This document shows, piece by piece, positions 52,509-61,353 of a DNA stretch of 64,000 bases (position 1 is its first letter; every line of letters begins with the position of its first letter). Origin of the DNA: Mucilaginibacter sabulilitoris (GTDB taxonomy: Bacteria > Bacteroidota > Bacteroidia > Sphingobacteriales > Sphingobacteriaceae); NCBI RefSeq assembly GCF_034262375.1, contig NZ_CP139558.1, positions 868,001-932,000 on the forward strand. Reading direction: 5' to 3'. Both the position numbers and the translations under genes were made by a program. Under the pieces are notes generated by a model that saw nothing but the letters and a program-made list of their open reading frames with translations, was not told the origin of the DNA and did no database searches.

Positions 52509-53196
52509 TGCGTGTTTAAATTATTTGCGTTAAAAAATCTGTTTACTCAAAGTCCTGATTCGGCTAAAACCCTCATTTGGCCTTTGATAGAGGCAGAATA
52601 TTTGCGCGGGGGGCTGGCACGCAAGGCTGACGCAAAAAATACTACCCGGAGCGCAGCGGAGGTGTGGAGATTTTTTAGGCGGCACGGAGCATGGCCTTGC
52701 GTGCCGAAGAGGTATAAATTTGCCTCCAGCAAAGGCTAAATGAATAATGATGTGGATATGAAAAAGTCCGGGAGCTGCCCTGGAAGATAATCCAGAATGC
52801 GGTCTTTAAGGATATGATCCGGTATAAAATCAGCTGCCCTTCCGGCTACCATTGCCGGACGAGGCACCCGCAGGGTCTGGCTGATTTTTTAACGGGTGTG
52901 AAGGTTTGGATAATGAAATGATCAGGCATATATGATCGTGAAGCTATCATTGTTCGGGACTAAATACTGTTCCGATAGGTATCTTTATGGGGTTTACGAC
53001 GTTATTACTGTTATGAAATTTATTTAAAGGTCATTCTAAAATGTTAGTGCAGACATGATATCGCTATTGACCATAGCTTACGACAAGTTTAAAAACAGAA
53101 GCAACTGCGAAGGCACAGACACTTCTGTTTTTAGGTAGGGCACTATAGACATACGGGAAATATTCCCAGTTATTCTTATGTCTTAGACCTGAGTGA
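52509..53196. other. Gene-free region with long inverted repeats upstream of ssb
   Basis: About 690 bp without a gene. Arms GGCACGCAAGGC (52616-52627) and GCCTTGCGTGCC (52694-52705) are perfect complements 66 nt apart, with GC-rich sequence (CCGGAGCGCAGCGGAGG) inside. A TAAATTTG at 52715-52722 on the plus strand fits a -7 box. It may be an origin, oriT-like site, or an RNA; nothing can be named from sequence alone. The right half (52750-53190) shows no features. Confidence 0.5.
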
Positions 53197-54948
53197 CTAT
53201 TTGCCCCATATATTGGTAAGGCTCAGCGAGTAGCCAACCTGAATTTGGGTATACGCCTCGACGGGCCTATTTAAATTGATGTTATGATGGTACCTGAAAA
53301 ACAACTTGTTACCCAAATCTCTTTTGCCGTAATACATTACATCAATTCCAGGCGTCGCCCAGTATTCAGTTCCGTCGTTTTTAATTTTTCCGCTTTGCTT
53401 AATATTAATAGCACGAAAGGGAAGCGATAAGGTCAGGCCGAAATTCTTATGCCGTGCAACTGATACGCTTGGCTCAATGTACCATTCGTTCATAGTCACT
53501 GTCCTAAATGCTGTGTCGATCACCGTTCTGGCTTTATCTTTAAAGGTGGTGTCACTGACGCGACTTCCGATAAAATTATAACCAATGTTTAGTTGCCAAT
53601 CGCTTAACAGGTGGTGGGGGTAAGGCGAGGGTAAGCCATGCAAAAGATTTAGTTTAACGCCAACATTATAACTTGAACGTTGTAATAAGGAACTCCTATC
53701 AATACTGTCTTTATGGACTAACATCGTACCATTAAACTTGCTGTCATATTTTGCAAGTCCGACCAATACGGAGAGATAATTTAACCAGACAGTAGCACCG
53801 TTCCTAAAATTACGGGTATTGGTAATAAATTTACCCTCCCCGCTAAACTGGGCAATTCCGTTCGGTTCACCGCTTATTCCTTTAATATCCGTAAACGCAG
53901 ATATATTTACATACGAGTTGACGGAAGTTGATTCTTTAAGCACAAAGGACGGATGGTCTTTATCAAGCGTAATATTGAAATCGGCGTAAGGTAAATCACT
54001 ATATGATTGCACCGGAGTATATTTAATAACATCATCTAAAAAGATATATCGGTATTTGCCATCGCGATAATATTGCTGTCTTTCATAGCGAAGTGTATCA
54101 TTATTTCTAGTATCCATATGAACCAAGTCAATTACTGAGGATTTGTTGCGAAAAATGCCATCATTGGTATATACTACAAGTTCACGCATAATTCCCTCTG
54201 ACGCCAGGATATGTACTTGTTGGATGGGTGACTTTATTACCCTTGAAACGTTGCCAAATCTGTCGAAGGAGAACGCCTTTGTTTTGGTAGAAATAATTTC
54301 ACTTATCTTTTTTTTTCGCTCGGCCTCGGTTAGCTTCATTCGTGAATATATATTCACGGTGCCACGTTTTTCAATTATTGCAATCACTTCCAAACTGTCG
54401 GTTTTTTTTAGGATCTCAGTAGCGTGCGATTTAAACCCGTCATCTTCAGTATCTGACTCATTGTTTTGCTCGTCATCATTCTCCTTCGCGCCTGAGGTGT
54501 CTTTTTTAAGTAGAGTGGTTTGTTTTTCTTTGTTCTTCTTAATTTCCGGAAGAGACTTCGTAAGCATTTGTATCTTGCTAAAGAAGATTTCGTAATTGAG
54601 TTTTTGTATATTCAGTTCCAGGTTGTTTATTTTTAGCTGGCTTGTCAGGGATTGTTCTTTCGCTCGGAGTTCGGCAAGTTCGGTTTGTGTTCGTGGATTT
54701 TTTCCTCCAAGCTTTGTCAAGCTGTCAATTTTAAAATGATTAGAATACAAATTTTTCTGAATTTGGATATTATCAGCGGTCAGCAGCTCTTCCTTGGTTT
54801 TAGCTAAAGTTAAACTGTCCAATAAGTCTGGAGTTGAGATCGAATCTTTTTTGCTGGTCGAATTCTTGATTTTTACCTGGCCTTTCAGCTGCAAAGATGC
54901 AATCAGCAGACTTGCTGAGAGCAAAATGGTATAAACTATTGATTTCAT
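53197..54948 (-). CDS. Exported protein with coiled coil and C-terminal barrel-like domain
   Basis: A 583-residue exported protein (signal peptide, cleavage near LKGQ). Residues about 45-140 are helical and Leu/Glu/Lys-rich with coiled-coil pattern (LAELRAKEQSLTSQLKINNLELNIQK). The C-terminal 230 residues alternate in a beta-strand pattern and end with an aromatic-rich strand (VGYSLSLTNIWGK), as in small outer-membrane barrels. I recognise no family. It lies 54 nt downstream of a phospholipase D-like gene in the same direction and may share its promoter. Confidence 0.65.
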   Translation of the reverse strand: MKSIVYTILLSASLLIASLQLKGQVKIKNSTSKKDSISTPDLLDSLTLAKTKEELLTADNIQIQKNLYSNHFKIDSLTKLGGKNPRTQTELAELRAKEQSLTSQLKINNLELNIQKLNYEIFFSKIQMLTKSLPEIKKNKEKQTTLLKKDTSGAKENDDEQNNESDTEDDGFKSHATEILKKTDSLEVIAIIEKRGTVNIYSRMKLTEAERKKKISEIISTKTKAFSFDRFGNVSRVIKSPIQQVHILASEGIMRELVVYTNDGIFRNKSSVIDLVHMDTRNNDTLRYERQQYYRDGKYRYIFLDDVIKYTPVQSYSDLPYADFNITLDKDHPSFVLKESTSVNSYVNISAFTDIKGISGEPNGIAQFSGEGKFITNTRNFRNGATVWLNYLSVLVGLAKYDSKFNGTMLVHKDSIDRSSLLQRSSYNVGVKLNLLHGLPSPYPHHLLSDWQLNIGYNFIGSRVSDTTFKDKARTVIDTAFRTVTMNEWYIEPSVSVARHKNFGLTLSLPFRAINIKQSGKIKNDGTEYWATPGIDVMYYGKRDLGNKLFFRYHHNINLNRPVEAYTQIQVGYSLSLTNIWGK

Positions 54949-55002
54949 GATATGGGGTTAGGTTATGTAAATCGGGAACAGTTTTCTGGTCAGAAACTTA
55001 AT

Positions 55003-56748
55003 TTACGAGGGACGCTGACCGTAATCTAAGGGCATCAACCGCATTTGTTCCTGCATAATGATCTTGAAGTGATCCTGCCTAAACTGAGCGACCCAAGAGT
55101 TATCCGTCTTGAGATGAAGAGGATTGTTGACATTTCCGGCAGTCAAATCCAGGTCTTTATTGATTTCCTGGGTCGCTACGCGGACAAAAAAATGATGAAA
55201 TATTCGGTAAAATTCGGTGAAATAAATATCACAAATTCTTCTCATTTCGTATCCGCCCTTGATCACAACAGTATTTTCATCGTTACTGGTGACCGATGGA
55301 TCGCTAAAATTTGCCGAGCCTACTATAATGACAGCATTATCTGTTAATGGATCGATTAGTAAAACTTTATTATGTACGTAATTTGTTCCGATATATGGAT
55401 TAGGATGCTTGTTTAGCAAGATGCCGGAATTGATTTCCTCCAACCAATCAAACATGGGTTTGCTAAAATATGCACCATTGACAATCAATGTATTTTTGTC
55501 TTTAATTATCCCTGCCGCATTTTTATATTTATCTACCATCAAATATTTAAGCGCTTTATTTGGTGTGCTAAGCGAAGCCTTCATAACTTTGCTGAAGGAA
55601 AAGGGAAAAATCCCACACACCATTTGATTTGCACCCGCTATAAATTTGCCGTAAGTTTCAAGAACGGTTTTTGCCGCACGGGGGCTGAAGAATGGTGTGT
55701 AATTATCTTTGAAGTCAGGTATATTAGCAATGTCACCCTGGATTTTATCAACGGCTACCTGAATATCTGCTTCCGAGGGGTCTGTAGCAAGACATTCCCA
55801 GTAGTCAAAGTATTTCTTGGCGAGTGCCTTATCAACAATATGATGACCAACATTGCTATGGCCTAAAATTCCCTTGTCGGTAATATTTGTAGAGCCGAAC
55901 CAAATTTCCACTGGAACCTCTTTATTCATTAAAATCATAAATTTATTATGAGAAGGTACTTGTGGGTCTTTAGTTCTGCGGTGAAGGACATTATACGTGA
56001 CTCCAGTTGATGTCTTAGCGGTACGCGGTAAATCTGCGGCATCGATGGCTTGGTCGTTTTCTTCCTCTTCCTGTCTGGAATCATAAACGATTTCAACATG
56101 ACAACCTGCTTCGATTGCTTCTTTCAGTTTCAATAAAACTGGGGAGTAAGTAAATTCGTAAAATGCGATACGTAATCCGAATTTGTTCTGAATCGCCTTC
56201 TGGATGAATCCCAGTAATGCTTCTTCTAATCCACGTGAGAGCCATTTTCTGACATTTCGCTTCTCATCCTCGTTCATTTGATCCGGCCTTTTATCGTCGA
56301 AGCGTCTTGCATAAGCCAGGCTTCCGGCCACTCCCATATTAAAATGGACTGAATGAACTGAGCCCTGCACGTTTTCAGAACTGATGCTGACAGTAACTTC
56401 CGGACCGTATTGCAGGTTTTTTGGTATGCCATAAACAGGGATAAGGTGATAAACATAATCATGCTGAGGTTTTACAGAAAAATCCTCCCAAAAAAAGGAT
56501 TGAACCGGTTGCTTATCCGTATCAAAGAGTTGTCCTTTTGTTTGTAGCCGATCGGAATCAACGAAATATTTAAATCCTCTTAAGGGATAGCTTTCTTGTT
56601 CGGTTAAATCGTCTCTTTTGATTGCAAAGCCAAGAAAGTCTGGTTTGTTCACGGATTGTTCATTGGTCACACGAATGGAAATCAGTGCTCCATAGCTGCC
56701 GGTAATCACGGTGGCTTCAAGGCCATTTTGTTCGTTTCTATTGCGCAT
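55003..56748 (-). CDS. Phospholipase D-like domain protein
   Basis: A 581-residue cytoplasmic protein with two PLD-type HxK motifs. The first is VPSHNKFMIL, with GSTNITDKG; the second is YVHNKVLLIDP, with VGSANFSDPS. Two such motifs form one active site of the PLD superfamily, which includes phospholipases, nucleases and helicase-linked nucleases. The N-terminal 140 residues look beta-rich and are not recognised. No signal peptide is present. A nuclease or lipase role cannot be told apart from sequence alone. Confidence 0.85.
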   Translation of the reverse strand: MRNRNEQNGLEATVITGSYGALISIRVTNEQSVNKPDFLGFAIKRDDLTEQESYPLRGFKYFVDSDRLQTKGQLFDTDKQPVQSFFWEDFSVKPQHDYVYHLIPVYGIPKNLQYGPEVTVSISSENVQGSVHSVHFNMGVAGSLAYARRFDDKRPDQMNEDEKRNVRKWLSRGLEEALLGFIQKAIQNKFGLRIAFYEFTYSPVLLKLKEAIEAGCHVEIVYDSRQEEEENDQAIDAADLPRTAKTSTGVTYNVLHRRTKDPQVPSHNKFMILMNKEVPVEIWFGSTNITDKGILGHSNVGHHIVDKALAKKYFDYWECLATDPSEADIQVAVDKIQGDIANIPDFKDNYTPFFSPRAAKTVLETYGKFIAGANQMVCGIFPFSFSKVMKASLSTPNKALKYLMVDKYKNAAGIIKDKNTLIVNGAYFSKPMFDWLEEINSGILLNKHPNPYIGTNYVHNKVLLIDPLTDNAVIIVGSANFSDPSVTSNDENTVVIKGGYEMRRICDIYFTEFYRIFHHFFVRVATQEINKDLDLTAGNVNNPLHLKTDNSWVAQFRQDHFKIIMQEQMRLMPLDYGQRPS

Positions 56749-56987
56749 TGGTTTGGGAGGTTAAGGAGAAGGTTTGTAATGTTTTATAAAGCTATAATAT
56801 AATTTTATAAATTCATAATCAATTGATAATTAATAAGTAATATTGTTTTTGGCTTGTGAAACCATGCTTTTTTTCCACTATATCGTCAATCGTCGGATAA
56901 ATAGGCACAGGTCTTTTTTTGCCTTACGGTTGTCCAATTACCTTCGGTGTTTGGGTGGTCAGTTTAACATCCGGGGTTTGGTTTAGA
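56749..56987. other. Gene-free sequence upstream of the PLD gene
   Basis: AT-rich region without a convincing ORF. It should hold the promoter of the PLD-like gene. The segment 56930-56985 may be the eroded 5' part of the decayed gene that follows. Confidence 0.4.
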
Positions 56988-57403
56988 GATAAAATGCTCT
57001 TTGCCGATTACCTCACCCTTCAAAACAAGAGAAATACTTTAACTAAGTAAAGAACGCGAAGTCATTAACCTGGTCGTAAGCCAGGTTAATGAATGTGTAT
57101 ATTGTCTTGCTGCCCATACTGTAGTAGGAGGTTTGCAGGGCTTCACGCCGGAACAAATTGTACAGACCTGCCAGGCTAATGTTCATTTTGATACCAAGCT
57201 CGACGCATTGGCCAATTTATTAAAGCAACGGTGATAAATCGTGGAAAGCCCGATAAGGCAATCATTGGACATCTACTATAGGCTGGCTACAAAGAAGCCA
57301 ATTTGATAGACATCATTGTCGTTATTGGAGATAAAACAATCAGTAATTATCTGCACGGTGTTACAGGGCTGCGGGTTGATTTTCTAGCCGCGCCAACAGT
57401 CTG
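56988..57403 (+). pseudogene. Decayed AhpD-like (carboxymuconolactone decarboxylase family) gene
   Basis: Remnant of an alkylhydroperoxidase-type gene, visible only when frames are joined. ALFADYLTLQNKRNTLTK is read first; a shift at about 57040 gives SKEREVINLVVSQVNECVYC then LAAHT, with the CxxC-x3-H motif typical of the family; a stop at 57232 and a further shift lead to NRGKPDKAIIGH and, after another stop, VVIGDKTISNYLHGVTG. At least two frameshifts and two stops make it inactive. The start is lost. The intact neighbours (peroxiredoxin-like, thioredoxin-like) show the same kind of function. Confidence 0.85.
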
Positions 57404-57420
57404 ATCCTTCTTTAGATACA

Positions 57421-57450
57421 AAAGTGCGGCCGTAGCCGCACTTTCGTTTT
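57421..57450. terminator. Intrinsic terminator between decayed gene and ABM gene
   Basis: AAAGTGCGGC (57421-57430) pairs exactly with GCCGCACTTT (57435-57444) around CGTA, followed by CGTTTTAC. It lies between a plus-strand remnant and the minus-strand gene at 57449 and may act on both sides. Confidence 0.75.
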
Positions 57451-57742
57451 ACTTCGCTGCTAGTATATCAACTTTCTCAATGGCCGGGCTGACCGATAGC
57501 AATTCCGGGGCTTTGGCCATCAATGCAGCAGCAATCGGCCCGTTTAAGTGAGCGTCCCGCGCAGCTTCCGTTTCAAACGTGTCGAATATGCCGAATGTAG
57601 AAGCGCCAATTTGCAGGGCATACCAGTTAACCGTTCCGGTTTCTTGCTGGGCTAATGGTAATGCGCTTTTAAGGAAATCACTTAATTCCTGCTCTTTGCC
57701 GGGTTTTGCTTCAAGCCTAACTAATAATGAAAATTTTGCCAT
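57449..57742 (-). CDS. Antibiotic biosynthesis monooxygenase (ABM) domain protein
   Basis: A 97-residue dimeric ferredoxin-like protein of the ABM/YgiN type. The pattern LLVRLEAKPGKEQELSDFLKSAL, WYALQIGASTFGIFDTFETEAARDAHL is the full family core. Such enzymes oxidise quinols or small aromatics without cofactors and often respond to oxidative stress. It is a single gene, with an oxidative-stress cluster to its right. Confidence 0.92.
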   Translation of the reverse strand: MAKFSLLVRLEAKPGKEQELSDFLKSALPLAQQETGTVNWYALQIGASTFGIFDTFETEAARDAHLNGPIAAALMAKAPELLSVSPAIEKVDILAAK

Positions 57743-57924
57743 GGTGAATGTATGTTTTTAATAAATAAGTTGAACTTAAGCGGCGTCTACCCCACTCAAT
57801 GCAATGATTTAGTCGAAACCATTATAACATCCTTACAAGAAACCTTATAAATTCTTATTAAAATATTGTAAGGTATTGACAAAAACTCCTACTAAACAGG
57901 AAATCTTAAACTAATAAAATCAAA

Positions 57925-58119
57925 ATGAAAACATTAAAATTCAAAGCCCTGTCGTTAATGGCGGTTGCCGCGGTTTGTTTATCACTTAGCGCTATCGCGC
58001 AAGATAAAATGGCGCCAATGAAAAAAGACACCATGAAGATGTCTAAAATGAGCCATAAGAAAATGAGCAAAAAATCTGGCAAGATGTCTAAAATGAAAAA
58101 AGACACGACCAAAATGTAA
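57925..58119 (+). CDS. Small exported Met/Lys-rich MXKDX-repeat-like protein
   Basis: A 64-residue exported protein. After a signal peptide (cleavage near AIAQ) the mature part is nearly all Met, Lys, Asp, Ser and Thr (APMKKDTMKMSKM, SKMKKDTTKM), matching the pentapeptide MXKDX repeat family of small secreted proteins. Met-rich chains can bind Cu(I) or be oxidised, which suits the stress context, but no function is proven. It precedes the peroxiredoxin-like gene by 58 nt. Confidence 0.78.
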   Translation: MKTLKFKALSLMAVAAVCLSLSAIAQDKMAPMKKDTMKMSKMSHKKMSKKSGKMSKMKKDTTKM

Positions 58120-58177
58120 ATGTAATCCGCCAGCGGATATTTTCTGCTGGCACTTTTTAACCCTATATCCAACTCAA

Positions 58178-58858
58178 ATGAAACTACAGATTAACTTTAA
58201 ATTCATTTTCTTAAGCTTATTAAGTGCAGCACTATTCTGTTTTACGGCTTACAACGCTTCAGCTAACGGCTTGAAAACATCAGATACGACGGCGATGCAA
58301 AAATATCCGCAACAATCTACTGATATAAGCCCACTATTGATCGGAGAGAAAATACCTTCGGTAAACATCCCGGCCGCCAACGGAAAGCCATTTGATCTTA
58401 ATGCACATCTTGCCGATAAACCAACAATCTTGTTTTTCTACCGTGGTGGTTGGTGTCCGTTTTGCAATAAAGAATTAGCAGGCGTACAAGGTATTCAAGC
58501 AGAATTGGTGAAAACGGGCTATCAAATAATTGCGATCAGTACTGATAGCCCTGACAATTTGAACAAAAGCATGGACAAACACAAGTTGTCTTATACTTTG
58601 CTTTCAGACGCTGACCTTGCGGTATCAAAGCAGTTTGGCATTGCATTTAAAGCACCGGCCGCATATAGCAAAATATTGGCTGAAGGTTCGGCGGGAAAAA
58701 ATGCAGACAAGTTGTTGCCGGTACCATCTGTATTCATTTTAGACAAAAGCGGCATCATTCAATTTGAATATATCAATCCTGATTTCAAACAGCGTATCAG
58801 CCCAACGCTTTTGCAGGCTGTAGCCGCTGCATTGAAACAAGAAAATCCTGTTAAATAA
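58178..58858 (+). CDS. Exported peroxiredoxin-like protein
   Basis: A 226-residue exported protein with an N-terminal signal (cleavage near ASANG) and a thioredoxin-fold redoxin domain. FFYRGGWCPFCNKELAG carries a CxxC, the peroxidatic position of the AhpC/TSA superfamily. DLNAHLADKPTILF and SVFILDKSGIIQFEY are the other core strands. It probably reduces peroxides in the periplasm. It is followed 9 nt later by a thioredoxin-like gene that could be its reductant. Confidence 0.9.
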   Translation: MKLQINFKFIFLSLLSAALFCFTAYNASANGLKTSDTTAMQKYPQQSTDISPLLIGEKIPSVNIPAANGKPFDLNAHLADKPTILFFYRGGWCPFCNKELAGVQGIQAELVKTGYQIIAISTDSPDNLNKSMDKHKLSYTLLSDADLAVSKQFGIAFKAPAAYSKILAEGSAGKNADKLLPVPSVFILDKSGIIQFEYINPDFKQRISPTLLQAVAAALKQENPVK

Positions 58859-58867
58859 AGGTTTATA

Positions 58868-59299
58868 ATGATTTTGAATCGTAAAAATTCAGGCCTTATA
58901 TGCGCCTTGATCTTGCTGCTGAGCGGACATATTTATGCTCAGCAGCCTACCGAAAAGCGTAGTGTCATATTTTATGACTCTTTCAACGCTGCTTTATCTA
59001 CGGCAAAGCAACAACACAAGCCGGTTTTTGTAGATGCTTATGCGGTATGGTGTGCACCATGTCAGCAACTTAAAAAAACGACTTTTAAGAATAAAGCATT
59101 AGCAGTTTATTTCAATTCCCACTTCGTAAATGTTTCCATTGACGTAGAGAAAGGTGAAGGGGAAAAGTTCGCCGAGTTATACAATGTCAATAGTTATCCA
59201 ACATTGCTCTTTATTGATGAAGATGGTAAAGTCATCGCCAAAACCGAAGGTTTCGTTGAAGCTAAATCATTGCTGAAAACCGCAGTTTCAATCAAATGA
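58868..59299 (+). CDS. Exported thioredoxin-like protein
   Basis: A 143-residue exported protein. A signal peptide (cleavage near IYAQ) precedes a thioredoxin domain with WCAPC (VDAYAVWCAPCQQL) and SYPTLLFIDEDGKV with the cis-Pro. It looks like a periplasmic thiol-disulfide protein and is in an operon with the peroxiredoxin-like gene 9 nt upstream. Confidence 0.92.
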   Translation: MILNRKNSGLICALILLLSGHIYAQQPTEKRSVIFYDSFNAALSTAKQQHKPVFVDAYAVWCAPCQQLKKTTFKNKALAVYFNSHFVNVSIDVEKGEGEKFAELYNVNSYPTLLFIDEDGKVIAKTEGFVEAKSLLKTAVSIK

Positions 59300-59358
59300 A
59301 GGTAAGATTTAACGAATTTTGCCTTCTTTTGAAAACAATAAAATTGAATTTAGATGCC

Positions 59359-59962
59359 ATGCATGATAAAGCCATATTGGACAATTTAAAGGAACATACA
59401 AATTACAATGGCTTTAAACCAGCAAAGTGGTAGAGGATTATGCCGATTACCTGTATAATTTCGCCTTTAAAAGGTTAAGCGACGAGACTATGGCCCAGGA
59501 CCTCGCACAGGATACATTTTTATCTGCCCTTGAAAAAGCAAGTCGATATCGGGCTGAAAGTTCGGAGCGCAGGTGGTTAACAGCGATCCTTAAAAATAAG
59601 ATCGTTGACACCTATCGTAAAAAGGCCAATGTTTTTAGCGGCCACATACATATTGGCTCGGTAGAAGACGAGCCAGAGTTTTTGACCCTGATCTGAATGA
59701 TTGGAAAATGGAGCGCTGGCCCGCTCCATTTGGGGTTGAAGATCACGACCGCTCAACAATAAAGAATTTATGAACGAGTTACAAAGGCGTATGTATGGTT
59801 AAACTTCCGTCGTTATGGATGGCTGTATTCAAACTTAAACATTTGGACGAGGAAGAAACCGGTTCCATTTGCAAAAAGCTTAGGATTACATCAGCCAATA
59901 ATTGGCTGATCATCCACCGTACAAAAGTTAACCTGAGATCTTGTTTACAGAAGAATTGGATA
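59359..59962 (+). pseudogene. Broken ECF-type RNA polymerase sigma factor
   Basis: Sigma-70 family remnant, parallel to the intact gene at 61354-61926. It starts MHDKAILDNLKEHT, shifts at about 59430 into VEDYADYLYNFAFKRLSDE and the region 2 motif, again at about 59690 into FDPDLNDWKMERWPAPFGVEDHD, and near 59790 into KLPSLWMAVFKLKHLDEEE, ending NWLIIHRTKVNLRSCLQKN (region 4). At least three frameshifts prevent a full product. Region order and residues match the intact copy, so it is a decayed paralogue or close homologue. The zinc-finger gene after it is intact. Confidence 0.88.
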
Positions 59963-59966
59963 TAAG

Positions 59967-60254
59967 ATGAAAAAGAAATTAAAAACAGAGGAAGAACGGA
60001 TCGCTTATAATTGTAGAAAAGCTACGCTGTTAATTGAAAAAAAGCAGGAAATTGAATTGACTGCAAGGGAACAAATGGAACTGCAGATTCACTTAGCGGG
60101 TTGTTATATCTGCCGGGTGTATGAACAGCAAAGTGTTCTGATCAATAGTATGATGCGCCAGCTTTTCAAAACGCAGAAAGATGAGGTCAAACTCGATGAT
60201 GCCTTCAAGGAACAATTGAAACAGAAGATCGCTGCTAAATTAGATAAGAATTGA
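59967..60254 (+). CDS. Zinc-finger anti-sigma-like protein
   Basis: A 95-residue cytoplasmic protein with the ZAS-type pattern: NCRKATLLIEKKQEI, then HLAGCYICRVYEQQ, i.e. a Cys early and an H-x3-C-x2-C set. Such proteins bind ECF sigma factors and can sense thiol oxidation. It starts 4 nt after the broken sigma factor gene, so it probably was its partner and may now act on the intact sigma factor at 61354. No TM segment is present. Confidence 0.78.
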   Translation: MKKKLKTEEERIAYNCRKATLLIEKKQEIELTAREQMELQIHLAGCYICRVYEQQSVLINSMMRQLFKTQKDEVKLDDAFKEQLKQKIAAKLDKN

Positions 60255-60370
60255 ATGGTGTCACATCATGTAAACCTGTCAACTGACTTAAGATTTGTAC
60301 GGTAGAATCGGCATTGAGGATTTTAGCAACCTCAAACGCAGCGAACAGATATTGTGCAATTCTAATATAT

Positions 60371-60412
60371 AAAAGGGCAGATACGCGTCTTATCACCTGA
60401 ATCTACCCTTTT
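60371..60412. terminator. Hairpin between convergent genes
   Basis: AAAAGGGCAGAT (60371-60382) and ATCTACCCTTTT (60401-60412) pair with one C-A mismatch. The ends are A/T-rich. It lies between the zinc-finger gene and the SDR gene and could act as a bidirectional terminator. Confidence 0.65.
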
Positions 60413-60436
60413 AAAGTAAAAGTAAATGGGGTTTAA

Positions 60437-61225
60437 TTACATTGACCGATGTTTGGATGCTCGTTCTTTCATAGCCCAATACATACCCTTTACCTTTTCG
60501 TCATACTCCAATGGATGCTCAAAATTCAATTTGCGATTTTCCAGCATTTGAGTCCCACCGCGAAAAACGTCAATTTCACCTGCCAGCAAACCTCTGATCG
60601 TGCTTTCAGCCACAGCCTCCGGAGTGTCCATATTGCTTGTGTTGGCTGTTTTCATCATTGGTGTATCTGTGGCCGTAGGGTAAACCGTCATTACATGTAT
60701 TGGGAAATCGCGCAGCTCTCTGCGTAACGCTTCAGAAAAATTTACAGTTCCTGCCTTAGCAGCCGCGTAGGTAGCGTAAAAAGGCAAGCCGATTACGCCT
60801 AGTCCGGACGAAACATTAATGATCGCAGCTTCGGTGCTTTTCTTGAGTAGCGGGAGAGCATGCTTGGTCAACAAGATCAATCCCGTAAGATTAATGTCAA
60901 TTTGAGCAATAATGTCTTCATCGCTGATATCTTCCAGGGGGCCCGCGCTCACCACACCGGCGTTGTTGATCAAAATATCAAGGCCGGCCCATTCCTGGTC
61001 AACCTTTTTAATAAAGGCCATAACATCAGTGGGATTACCCACGTTTCCATGCAGGTACAAAAAGGAGGCCTCGGGATAATCCTTTGCTAATTGATTTAAC
61101 TTTGCTTCGTCCCGACCTGCTACTGCAAAACTCCTTGTGCCTGATTGATAAAGTGCATCCACGATGGCTCTGCCGATTCCGCTGGACCCGCCAGTTATCA
61201 GTACTTTTTTGTCGTTTAAATTCAT
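60437..61225 (-). CDS. SDR family oxidoreductase
   Basis: A 262-residue short-chain dehydrogenase/reductase. TGGSSGIG (residues 11-18) binds NAD(P), NNAG follows at about 88-91, and the catalytic Ser (NVSSGLG) and Tyr-x3-Lys (YAAAK) are present. The substrate cannot be told. It is a single gene, convergent with the zinc-finger gene, within the redox cluster. Confidence 0.93.
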   Translation of the reverse strand: MNLNDKKVLITGGSSGIGRAIVDALYQSGTRSFAVAGRDEAKLNQLAKDYPEASFLYLHGNVGNPTDVMAFIKKVDQEWAGLDILINNAGVVSAGPLEDISDEDIIAQIDINLTGLILLTKHALPLLKKSTEAAIINVSSGLGVIGLPFYATYAAAKAGTVNFSEALRRELRDFPIHVMTVYPTATDTPMMKTANTSNMDTPEAVAESTIRGLLAGEIDVFRGGTQMLENRKLNFEHPLEYDEKVKGMYWAMKERASKHRSM

Positions 61226-61353
61226 AAAAATTTGGTATATAAATAGATGGATATTTTCACCCTGAATAGTTCAGGGTTTCACGAAAATTAGTCGCCAAAT
61301 AATTTGTTTCCTTACAAGGGTAATAAAAAAAATCACGATCGACAATTGAGCGA

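Noticed and set aside
52715..52722. Plus-strand promoter driving a gene at 52740
   Set aside because: A -7-like TAAATTTG is present, but the only following frame stops after 16 codons; no gene is supported.
54143..54595. 150-codon antisense frame in the exported coiled-coil gene
   Set aside because: Ser/Phe-rich mirror of a Lys/Glu-rich coiled coil; no independent signal.
57906..58172. Hydrophobic antisense frame over the Met/Lys-rich gene
   Set aside because: Complement of Met/Lys codons gives a membrane-like pattern; the plus-strand gene has a proper signal peptide and context.
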